Origin: Notospermus geniculatus
Lineage: Eukaryota; Nemertea; Pilidiophora; Heteronemertea; Lineidae
Direction of reading: 5' to 3'
Assembly: GCA_002633025.1 (NCBI GenBank)
Contig: NMRB01000138.1
Coordinates: forward strand, 125,053 to 189,052
Length of the DNA: 64,000 bases
The translations under genes and the position numbers were made by a program. Every line of letters begins with the position of its first letter. Positions within the stretch are counted from its first letter, which is position 1. Under the pieces are notes generated by a model that saw nothing but the letters and a program-made list of their open reading frames with translations, ran no database searches and was not told the DNA's origin. Shown piece by piece: positions 12,115 through 24,000 of the stretch.

Positions 12115-12375
12115 TTTTTTCCTGCAAGTAGGCTCTCTATGGTCAACTTGAATTGCCCATTGAGAGCCAACTGACATAAGAACACTCTCACGTGAACAGG
12201 ACCTTAAGATGCCTCGCCACGTGAGAGTTTTCTTACGCAAGGTGGCTCTCAATGGGCAACTCAACTGCGAGCAGTTGTTTGTGTCATGGTCTCAGCGTGA
12301 GCCGAGAGGACACAAACAGTGGTGAATTGCCCATTGTGAGCCAACTTCTGCGAGAAAACTCTCACGCGGAACAGG
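12115..12375. mobile_element. Palindromic repeat, GGCTCTCAATGGGCAA family, copy 1
   Basis: It contains several inverted modules: GAATTGCCCATTGAGAGCC and its complement GGCTCTCAATGGGCAACTC, with CTCTCACGTGAACAGGACC and CACGTGAGAGTTTTCTTACG as a second pair. The same modules occur at 20243-20910 in an EHMT intron, which shows a dispersed family. Boundaries are approximate. Confidence 0.65.
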
Positions 12376-12871
12376 ACCTTGGGGTATGTAAGTCTCTCTC
12401 CGAGTAGACTCAGGGGTTTTGCTTACAGCAAGATCTTGGATAACAATACAGTATAAAAGCAGCTATCTACAGACTGACTTGGATCACACCAAGATTTTAC
12501 TCCACTCATTAGACCGTTCTCAAATTGACGTAAACGACAAAGATCTGCGCACTTCCGCTGAAATCTAAACCACGTCGGTCTGAAATTGAATGACGTAACT
12601 GTTACTCAGACAACCTGATGACAGAGACGTCGAAGACACTGCGTCAGACTCGATCATTGCTGAATCATGGATGGTGTCACGTCAGCCAGTTTCAGACCGA
12701 GGTTCTGGTTGCAATTTTGGCGGAAGTGCGAAGATCTGTGAATTCGAGAATTGTCTAAATAAAGGCAGCTTGGATATCAAAACAATGACAGATTACTAGT
12801 AGTAGGAGTGACTGAATGGAAATGCAAGTTGTTTACGACTTAATGAAATGCACTTAGGAAAACAAGTATTA

Positions 12872-13154
12872 CAGGCGCGGATCCAGAGGGGGGCCACGGC
12901 CCCCCCCTATTTTTGGAAGACCAACAAAAAATGAGTCAATAACTCCGAAAAAATGAGCGAATAGATGAGGAAATTATGCCCCCCAGATGCTTGGAAATCG
13001 TATCTAAGCGTATCTAGAATTCAAAATTTTCTAGGGGAGGCCCCCCAGTCCCTCTGTCCTGGCTTCACGCATTTGACACTCGCTTTGCGACTCCGTCGGC
13101 CTGCGGCTGACGGTGTCCGGCCCCCCCTATTCCGAAATCCTGGATCCACCCCTG
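12872..13154. mobile_element. CAGGCGCGGATCC-family MITE with perfect 5-bp target duplication (TATTA)
   Basis: The left end is CAGGCGCGGATCCAGAGG and the right end CCTGGATCCACCCCTG. TATTA at 12867-12871 repeats at 13155-13159. This copy is longer (283 bp) than the 166-177-bp copies and has a different interior with a C/G-rich core. It is non-autonomous. Confidence 0.85.
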
Positions 13155-15063
13155 TATTATGGTATCTAGGGATCAGGTTGTAACACCATGGAGAACTCCC
13201 GATTGACAAATCAAAACAACATATATCACCCAATACTGGCAGGCCACTCAACTTGGTTAAAATCTCCCCACAAGTCACAATACTGAAAGTACCAAGGTAG
13301 GAATGTACAAATACACATTACAGTCTATCAACGTCAAATGTTGACATTTTATTAAATCTAGATGGCCACCGCCATTTGAAGTTCATTATATTGACGGCCC
13401 CCACCATCATTTAATGATGGGACAGCTTTTTCATATACAAGAATGACAACCCCCCATAATGGAATGACAGTTCTTGAATATCTTGAAATTACACCCCTTA
13501 ATTGATAATGACTGGTCTTGCGTAACATGAAGACACCCTCCTTTAATGAATTGACAATTTCTTCACTGTCCCTTTAACTTTATTATAACAGGATTGCCCC
13601 TTTCATACGACAAAACGACTACCCCCGTCACAGTGGCAGTGCTAATCCCCCCCCCCAGATGCCGAAAACAACCACCCCTTTATTACACTTGAATGCCATG
13701 GCATGACTCCCTGTCATTACAACCACAGACGGACTGCTCCTCAAACGCCATAGACTTGAATACCAAGTGAAGACTGGCCACTTACGGCAAGAAATGATAC
13801 TTTTTAATGCCAAAAAATAAAATTTGTTACTTTCTGATACATGCGTGCATCATGACAGAATTCTTAATTTCACGTGTGGTTTAAAAATAATCTCTACTCG
13901 TTAAAAAAATATTAACTGCATGCAACATACTTCTTAAGTTTATTTCATTTTTGTGGATTATATTTCCTTGAAATGCCATGAAATGCCTCTTTACACTTTG
14001 CAGTGGTCCTCATAAGAGTTTATCTTCCCAGGCAACATTATTCAAAGCAACATGAGTCAGTAACTTGGCTTTAAATCGATCTATCTTCAGTTCATTCCCG
14101 TTGATTTAATGCCAAGACAAACTTTAACGCCAAGTTAGAGACTCTATTTCAACCCTGATCATAACTTCTCTACAAGAATGCCAAACTTAAAAATCCACAC
14201 AAACAAGATCACTCCACTGTCCGAGTTCATTTCAGATCCAAAACAAACCATTATTATATGCATATACATCATAACCAATCATCAACAAATTTAAAATCAG
14301 ACTATATACAACTCAAGATTAGGTAGGATCGTCTCAAAACTCATCCATTAAAACCATTTCTCATGTTTACATTTGACGACGCGGCCACGGTAACAGAGGA
14401 TTCCATATCCCAGGATCAACAGATTGACCTGCTGAGGAAAAGTTCCAGGCAAACACTCAGTATCTTTTGAAGTGACACTCCAAACATTTTTAACAGAAAT
14501 TTCATAGAAATACTGTGGTAGTTCTCAATTACAGCAGGCTATCTCCCAAAAGTGACGCCCGAAACTTTTTAGCATTAACACGATTTCATAGAAATACTGC
14601 AGTAACTTTCAAATACTGTCCTATGGCAAGGAGCCTACTTCCAACACAACAGGAAGTTTGGGTCTTGGTTTCAAATTATTTGCCATTGAGATAACACTAA
14701 CGGAAGGAAAACAAGCATAGGTTAATGAATGGGTATTTGGGCCAATGCCTGACGAATGTCCCTTAACTGCCGGTGCCTACAGTTTATGGGGACACATGCA
14801 AATATTTTAGTGTACGACCTGGCCTCTCCACTATGGACATCCTTACGACTGGCAAATGCTGTCCTCAACTGAAAGGTGTCACAATTACGGAGACCAAGAC
14901 ACGCCGAATTGTAACAAATTTCCGGGAATATCAATGCAACAACTGGAATGAGCAACTGGTCTTTAAATACTTCCCAAAGAAGTCATGTTTGGGGAGAAAC
15001 ATCACAAAAACTCCCGTGCCAATACATGACCTTGACCTCTAACCCTGCACCATTGAATGACCT

Positions 15064-18000
15064 TCACCCCTGACCCTGCAGCATGAGAACTTGTTCTTCT
15101 AAAGCTTGCTCCTCTTCCATCCTAGCGTGGTACTCGGCTAACGTTTTCTGGATGACGTCCTTGGAATAGCGACACCTGGCAGAACCGCAGGCGCAGGTGA
15201 AATGTTTCCATTTGATGATCCAGAACTTCTCGCCGTAGTCGAATCTGTAACGAGAGGTTTGCAAGATCAGAAAATAAGGTGACATGCTCGCCTAATGACT
15301 TTCATGTTCCCTTAGCTGAGATTGCTTCCAAGACTTGCAAACATAAATGAGCTTTGTAGAGAACTGTTCAGAACTTACCCTAGTTCCTCTCCCGCCTTGA
15401 TCTCTCGCGATGAGAAGAAACAAATACGTGGAAAACGTAAATCTTGATGGTCGATGAAGACTTTGACAGGAACGATGTTTGGTTCGCACAGATGGTTGAT
15501 GAATCGGGCCACGTTGCCATACTTTCTGGCATCGATACAGTAAGTTTCTCCATCCTAAGAGAAAGCAGCCATTGTAATTTGAGCCAAAATGTCTTGATTT
15601 TGGCTGTCAGAGTGGTGCAGCGGAATCATCGGCACCTGTCACCGGTATATAATACAGTGCAGGGGTGGATCCTGGATCCAGCAAGAGAAGAGGCCCACTA
15701 TAGGCCCTTCGAGATTAAAAATTCGTGGTAAATAGCAAATAGGTTTTGAAGATTTCAACATTGCTTGGTCAATTTCAACGATTTTCTACATTAAGGGCCG
15801 TATTCACGGATCGCACTTTAGCCTAAAGTATAGCTTAAGTTAGACTTTCTCTATGCTTGAAGCATTACGAAAAGTCAGACTTTAAGGAAAGTGTGACCCG
15901 TGCATACGGCCCTAAGAGCCCTTGGATTCACCAGTGCAGTCTATGGAGGGCAAGAAGGAAATGACGTGACATACCTTGTTGTCGAGGTCGAACAGATATG
16001 AATCATCTTCCCTCCGATCAGCCTCAGAATCTGAGATTATCTCACCGATGTACCTGGAACAAGATGGAATTCGATCAGTCTTATGAGACCTTGGGGTGGG
16101 AAAATGTCAGGCTCCCAAACGTCAACATATCTACATGTACTTACTCGCAAAGGAATGTACCCTGAGGAATGTCAAGTAGCGTTCTCACACCCCAACCTCG
16201 TCCCTTGGTCCTAAACAACTGCAGGCGACAACTGAAATTAAAATGTTTCGAAATCTCATGAGGTGGACACAACACAAGACTGCCGGTTCTCCACCAAACA
16301 CACAAAATGCTCCCAAAATGGTCTATAGAACTTGTGCAGTGGCTCATTGCAACATCACTTTTGATTGGCAGTCAATCATGCTGACGTCGACGTCAGAGTG
16401 CACTACGAATAAATCACATCATGGCTGAAGTCACACACACTCCACGGGTCACGTCGAGTACAGCGGGCCAACCGGTGGGAAGTGACACATCCCCATACAT
16501 TGCCGCTTATTCCATGTACGCACTCAGTGCACTTCCCACGGCTTGGTCTGCTATTGAGCCTACTCCACTTGCGCTGACGACAAAGAGCTCTACATGGATC
16601 ACTGACAAATCAGACCGTCAAGATGGCAGATTTCTCACTGATAACATCAACTTCACTACTCACGTGATGCCATTCTGTACGACCCGATTATTACAAGTAG
16701 TCCAACAGCGACAGTTATGATTGCATTCGAACAGCAGCGGTGGTTCTATCTGGTTGAAGTCTTTGATCAGGTGCCCCTCCTTATCGTACCAGCAGCGGAC
16801 ACTGTTACGGCTACACACGCACATCTGTGACGCGCAGTCGTCTTCACACGCACAGCTCTGGAACAGAATATCAATCAATTTTACAGAGCCAATATCGACC
16901 AACGTAATCAGTGAGTGACACATACTAACATACATCAAGTCTTCCTACGTCCACTGAACACTGAATCGAGAACGGAGTACCAAATATACCATTTTAGCTC
17001 TATAGAGCTTGTGCAGGTGACGTCATCACGGAAAAGTCTGCCATCTTGCCGGTCAAACTGACGTCAATGACGTCGGCGACCCACGTGGTGCACTTTGTTG
17101 TCAGTGCAAGCGGAGTGTTTGCGTCTTCAACCATGACGTGATCTACACGTGGCACACTTTGACGTCGACGTCAGCATGGTGGACTGCCGGTCAAAAGTGA
17201 CGTCATAATGAGCCACTGCACAAACTCTATAGATGACATTGGCAACATTAGAAGACTATAGACAACACTAGGCAGATTTGACACAAATTAGGAGGAAACC
17301 AGAGTGCCCAGAGAAAAGCTGTGCTGTCAGAGTCGCCCTCCTGTCACATGATGATCAGGTCTGACTGGGGATTGAACCTGGAATACCAGAGGTGATGGGG
17401 GCCAATGTTTCCACTGGGCCACTTTGACAGCTCGTCAGACGATGCTATCGGTGTAAAATTATCTGACAGCAGACGTACCTGAAGACTCGTTATGCATCGA
17501 TTGATGTTCATCGGACTTGTCTCAATGTTTTCCATCACGTAGAGATAGTCCTTAGGGATCTGTTCCTCATCACAACCGTTCACACATGGAATAGGATTCT
17601 TCTCTTTCCCGTACGATAGATCTCTGTGGAGAGAAGATTTAGAAAAGATGAATCAAGCTGTGAACACGGTAGAACTCACTTGGCCTCAAGGTGCTTCGAT
17701 CAGTTACTCAAGGACAGAAATCTTATCAGAATGCTCCAGTATGTCCTAGCAACCCACCGGAGAGACTGGTAGAGAGAGACAGACAGACTGAGACAGACAG
17801 GAGGAGAAAGAGGGATGGAGGAGAGGAGGAGTGAGAGGTGAAAACACAAAAGAGTAGAAAAGTTGGTGTACCCACCGATGGATCAATTTTTCAGGTCTTT
17901 CCAGTCGTTTGGCAGCAAAATTCTTGAGCTGGCTGTTTACCTTCAGAGCCATCCATGTCGGGCTACTCTGGTCATTACAGCACTGGAAATAACGACAAAC

Positions 18001-21000
18001 CATCACTCACTTGACCAAGATATCAAACAACAGAGACTTTCTCAGAAGTAAGGAGTATTTGTCACAGAAGCATAATGGACAACTCTCTATTAAGGACACC
18101 GAATTTAAGTCCTCAATTCACAATCTCCATTGGATCTGACCTTAGCCATCAGGACACCCCTCCATTAAGTACACCATCAATCAAACGCGGCAAATGCTTT
18201 CTTATTTTCCGCCGCACTGCACGCAACAGCTTCCAAAGCATAAATTGCACGCATTGCCATGTCGTACCGGTACATGATATCACGTTCGGTGTATCCCTTG
18301 CCTTACGAATCGGAGTCCACCTCTTGGTCTTCACCCTGACTTACATTTATTGGGGTCTCCCCCTCATTGTTTTTCCCTTCAACATCAGCGCCCCGTGCAA
18401 GGAATAACCTGGAACAAAACAAGACTGATTTAAAGATTATACGATACACCAGTTTTGCACTCATCAGATTCTAGACAGTCTGGACAGATATCAATAGGAC
18501 ACGACCTTCATTTAGCCACACTCAACAGGTTTGGAAAGTTGATACCTACACAACACATTCATAATGATCCTGACGGGATGCAATATGTCTGAAAGAGAGA
18601 ACGGATATGGAGATCAGACAGGGAGTCGCCACTATTGGTCCAAGAACTTCTACACAGATAAGTGACATTCACAACTGCCAGAAGACCAGTCATACTTACA
18701 GAGGCCTATCACCATGTTCATTAGCACTTTCTAAGTCACAGCCAGCGTTCAGGAAGATCTCGCCGATGTCTGCACTCCCAGAGAATGCTGCCCAATGGAG
18801 AGCAATGTTCTCTTCCTGCAAGAGAGATGCATTTTTACTCGAGTTACAAATTTCAGTTTCCACGTCAGATTCAGTAAACTAGGTGATGAATTCTTCAGCA
18901 GAATAACCAGACTTTTCATTCTGGAGCTGCAAGAGTGACACAAGCCTGTCATCTCAGAGGCTCCAGTTTTATCTCCGGCCAGAACACCTCTTCAACCGAC
19001 TGCAAGAGCAACTTTATTTGACAGCAGTTTTCTGCGGGCATTCCAGTTTCCTCCTACACATTAATAATAATTTCATCTGTTGCTCACAGAACTGATATTG
19101 CCATATTCGGCACGGAGATCGCAATTCAATACTTTGAACTTACATTATCCTTAATATTCACATCAGCTCCTTTGTGTAGTAAATATTTGACAATTTTAAT
19201 CCGGCGGTACTCTGCGGCCCAGATTAACGGTGTCCAACCGCCCTCGTCCAGAATGTTAATACTAATCTTCTCTGTGTCTAGAAGGTACTTGACGACGTCC
19301 ATGTGGCCCTCTCTGGCCGCTATGTGCATGCACGTCATACCGTCATCAGCCTGGAGGTGAACGAAAGGAAATCAGGATGAAAAGAGGATTTTAAACTTTG
19401 TTTTAACCTTTGAGTGCCATCCAAAGAACTACATGCAACTGTTAACTGCCTCAAAGATATGATGTTCAAAGAATTTATTTCTTACCCTGGCATTGACGAG
19501 GGCCCCAGCCTTGATGATAAGGTCCACAAGGTCCAAGTGGTTATGCTCCGCAGCCTTCATAAGGGGCGTGATGAGCTCACTGTCCTGGGCATTGGGGTCA
19601 GCACCAGCCTGGAACGAGGTAGAGAAAGATTCGACTTGAAAGGTGCCCGTTTGAAAACAAACTATGAGTCTGTAGACAGTTGAACCTCACCTCCATGGAA
19701 AATGGAACCAGTACGGACAACTTCATGGCTTACCTGCAACAGACAGTGTGCAATGGCCAAGTAGCCACTGCCAGCAGCCGCATGGAGGGCAACCTGGTTC
19801 CCATGTTCTTCAAACCTGTAGTTAGGGTCAAAACCATCGGCTGCAAGAGAAACATATAGTCAATTTCATACAACTATGTCTTACCTCTGTAATCAGGACA
19901 CCTCTCCAGTGCTGTACAAGCAATGGTGTCCTCAACATAGAGGTTCCACTGTACAGGACCAGGTACCTACCAAGCATGTAGATTACTTTTTCAAGATCAC
20001 CCATTCTTGAATAGGGATAAAGGTTTTTGGGAACGAAGCGAAGTTTCTTCGGTCTGAAGTCAGCTTCTAGAAGGGATAGAATGGACTCCAGCTGTAGCCG
20101 TGTTGGTCCCACAGGGAGGCCCTCTGGAAAATGATGATATGAAATGGTCAACGAGATGATTATGGATCATCCGCAACTCTGTTTTTAGACAGAAGTGAAC
20201 AACAAGAAGGAATTCAGATCATCTTTGCAGCACTCCTCCACCTGAGTTTTCTCAGATAAGTTGGCTCTCTATGGGCAACTCATCCATAGAAAGCTATGGG
20301 CAGTTGTTATCATTGGTCTCGTTGTAAGTCATAAGGAAACCAACATTGGTGAATTGCCCATTGAGAGCCGACTCCAGTGACACAAACGACTGACCATACT
20401 TGTCTACATTTGTGAACCGGCACAGCAAAATGAGTCGGAAGTCGCACAGAAGAAGACGAAGGTGGAACCAGACAGCAACCACAGAAATCGACCAAGTCAA
20501 ATTTCACAATGGGCAGACAATCCTGAAATCAGCGAACCGCTGGTGTCACCTGGGACATGTTGGGTCTTCTCATGTGCGCATTCCGACTCATTTCGTCGTG
20601 CCGGGTCACATTTAAGATGCCCATAGAGAGCAGACTCCAGCGACACAAATGACTGCCCATACTTGTCTACATTCAAGATGCCCATAGAGAGCCAACTCCA
20701 GTGACACAAATGACTGCCCATTCTTGTCTACATTCAAGATGCCCATAGAGAGCAGACTCCAGTGACACAAATGACTGCCCATACTTGTCTACATTCAAGA
20801 TGCCCATAGAGAGCCAACTCCAGTGACACAAATGACTGCCCATACTTGTCTACATTCAAGATGCCCATTGAGAGACGACTCGCACGAGAAAACTTTCACG
20901 TGGAGCAGCGTCTTTACTATCGAGTGTACCACATACCGGCTGAGAGGACTTTCTCAGACGACTCTATCTTGAAGGAATACACAGATTTCTCAGGTTCCTC

Positions 21001-24000
21001 TTCATCCTCTTTCCCACTGTTTCGTTTTAACATGGCCATCCTGGCACTTCCTTTCCTGGAACATACGGAAATAATACAGATAAGAATGTTTGTCTAGCAT
21101 CGTTGAAGGTCATCAAACTCATTCACAGCACTAGCAGAACATGGGCTTCCCCAAATCCAGTGCAGCCGGGTTTGTGGAGTGTACTACTCTAGAGGACAGA
21201 AGAATGTCAACTGAACATGCCTATCACCTTACCCAGCTTTAACTTCCTCAGCCTTTATGAAAAACGACGATTTTGATCTCGGTTCGTTAAGCTTTAGCGA
21301 CACCTCGAACTGTTCTGAATCCTCCCCGCAATGTGGGCAATAAAACTTCCCGTCTTTAAAAACTTGACATTGTTTATGGAAATGGTGAATTATATTCCCT
21401 CCTTCCAGTTTACATTGATAAAATTTACCCTGAAAAATAATATTTCAGTCATTCAATCTGTTGTAAATCTGGTGCAAAGACGTTCAACAAGTTTTCAGCA
21501 CAAATAACCGCCCCGGGCCGAATACTGGAAGAAATTCTGAAAAGTTCACCCACGAAGTTTACCTGAGTACAGAAATGGCCACAACCAGGACAACACTGGT
21601 GACTTTTTAGTCTTTTCCGATGAACTTCGCAGACGGCCATGAAGGGTATCTTGACAGCAGGTCTCACCAGTTGAGCATTGGTCACTTTATTACAACAGCC
21701 TATCACCTGGAAGTAGGTCATTTGAATTTGAAAAATCACGCACGGCAGAAGAGAGGCAACGGGCTATTTCAGGCTCCAAACGGGAAATTCTGCAGTCTCA
21801 CACAATTAGCATCCAGTTTTGTGAGTCTTTCATTTTCAACGCCAATAATTCACGAATGTTCGGTTGTCGACTCGGAGCTCACCTTGCCGTCTATGGAATC
21901 TAAAGCTTGGCAGTACGTTACTTGGCCCAAGTTGGCAAACGAAGCACCATTCACTTTACAAGCACACAAAGGAATGAGATCTACCTCGAGGGGTACATCG
22001 GGCTTTTTCTGGAAAGGATGAGCAACATGCAGCAAGGTCAACAAATCATATGCGGAAACATGGACTCTGAATGTAAGGTTTCATAGGAAAGGTAACCTTA
22101 CCCATCCAGAAGTGGTACAACACGTAGTCGCAAATTTGGTCTCCGGATATGCCATGCCAGACTTCACTCAAACGTTTACAGATTTTCTCCGTTAATACAT
22201 GTCATTTTTATGGGTTTTCAAAAGATATGATTATCAACTACATGTTCTATTTAATGCTTATGGTTACCAAGTACATGTACTTACATCAGAAGGAGTTGCA
22301 GCACCCACCACAGGGCCCGGACTCCTAGGTGGCGTTACAACTCCACTTGGAACAGGCGTTGGACTCGATTCGGTGGACATTTTCCTGAGTGGAGGTGGAG
22401 GTCTGGTAGCATTGATGGCCCGTTTGAGCTGTGATTGAGAATTGACGTGAAGAGGTGATGAAGTGGAGATCATTTTGTACGCTCGTTGTGGCGTGCACAT
22501 CACGCTCTTCAGCGGCGTCAAGTTGGGTGGACGAGACAGTGGCGCTAAGAGGAACGGCTTCTCCCCCGACGCGTTCTTAATTATCGGCGAGGATTTGTTA
22601 GCACCTGTTTCCGGCGTCCTTTGTATATAAGTCACCATATTAGAATTTGTCCCCGTGATCAACCCTCGGCCAAGAAGCGACACCTGTTGTGGCCGAGGGG
22701 ACGGCGATATCGGCACCAAGACAACGTTCGTTACGGCGCTTGGACTTGCACTATAAATAATATTGTTCAACTTTGTTGTGGCAGTGGACAGTTTTTGAGA
22801 TGACACCTGTTGGGAGACAGCAGGAGATGGCGTACCCTTCACCAGTTCACCAATGCAATTAGGATTATTAGATTGAGTGACAACGTTTATGATCTTTGGG
22901 GGTGTGTCACTCCGTTCCGTTGACTGAAGTATGTAGCCCATCTTTTGTTTCGGCGGAGGTAGTGGGACAGATGTCTCGCAGGATGTCATTGGCTGCTTGT
23001 CAAATCGTCCCTTCTTTGCAACAGATGGACCAGAATCAGAATCTGAAAAGTAAGTTGATGATTGAGGAACAGGTACAGGTCAAAAAGGCCCTAAAAGTCC
23101 ATAAAACAGGCAGGCTAAATCAGTTTTAAAAGAAACCCCTCACCTTCAGTGACTGGACTTTTGATTCTGAGCCTCTTCAAATCTTTATCCTGCAATTTGA
23201 AAGTGTAATGAAGTCATCTCCAAACCAGTGTTTTTGACTCCAATTTAGTATTTGGTAAAGAGTAGAGGGTACACAGACTACGAAGTGTACCAAGTATACC
23301 AAAGGTGACTATACAAGAGTGTGGTTACCTGTGACACAGCTTGAGGTCTGCCCTCATACAATATGTCCTCCATGGACGTATCTGGCGATTCATCCACATC
23401 AATTATCTCATCAATGTCCTGATTGACGGCAGAATTATTGTTCGTTTCTTTCTGAATTTCTTTTTCACCTGGAAGTTTTTTCTTGTAATCTGCCTTTCGA
23501 TGGATCTGAGGAAGTTTATACGTTCCCGCCTTTCGTCTCCGCTTGCGTTTAATGGCGGACACTTTTCGTCTTTTTCCAGTAATTGTATAATTAGCACCAC
23601 TTTTTTTCACATTTGTGCTCGGAATATTTGCCACTGTTTCTCCAGCAGCACTAGCATCTTCTAATTCATTAACAGCACTAGGATGTATCGATACTTCTGG
23701 CACCTCTTTTTTCACGCCAGTCCGTTTTACACTAACAACAGCATCCTCTAAATTTGGTACTTTTACTTTCACATTAGCGATAGGAGCTAAATTTATTGTC
23801 CTAACTTCGGAAAAGTTATTCACTAATCCATGAGATGATGGTTTAGTCGGCCCAGCAGATTTCCGGGCTCTCTGGATTGTCTTCTGAGAACTCCCATCCT
23901 CACTAAGAGTCTCCGGTACACGTTGATTACTTGGGATAGGCTCGGGTGAACTTTTGTCACTCCCCTCCCCTTTAACATCACTCCCCCCACAACTGTCGTG

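Larger units (their letters stand above)
9375..15063. other. Intergenic region between the hemicentin-like 5' end and the EHMT 3' end
   Basis: No conserved gene was recognised. 9375-10110 is the upstream region of the hemicentin-like gene; it is locally CpG-rich and carries a 27-bp direct duplication near 9890-9945 (CCGCGTGGTACCGCAGGTGT). Mobile DNA follows: 10161, 10408-10841, 11076-11242, 11611-11776, 12115-12375 and 12872-13154. From 13160 to 15063 I see no repeats or genes, only AT-rich sequence that includes possible EHMT 3' UTR; a minus-strand AATAAA is at 13939-13944. Confidence 0.7.
15064..17623 (-). other. EHMT catalytic module: pre-SET, SET, post-SET (exons 17-22)
   Basis: Pre-SET (17479-17623, 16664-16857) reads [11 protein letters not shown] and ITSLQ, joined to SCACEDDC, then [26 protein letters not shown] and CNNRVVQNG, the zinc-cluster cysteines of the family. 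SET (16145-16231, 15975-16053, 15379-15554) has [49 protein letters not shown] and GEELG. The last exon has FDYGEKFW and the post-SET cluster CACGSARC. The catalytic NHLCEPN, DDSY and FDYG residues are all intact, so an active enzyme is expected. The chain ends in a short Glu-rich tail. Confidence 0.95.

Noticed and set aside
18180-18335. Protein-like minus-strand reading between EHMT exons ([17 protein letters not shown])
   Set aside because: No in-phase splice sites, and the flanking EHMT exons join without it; no homology recognised.
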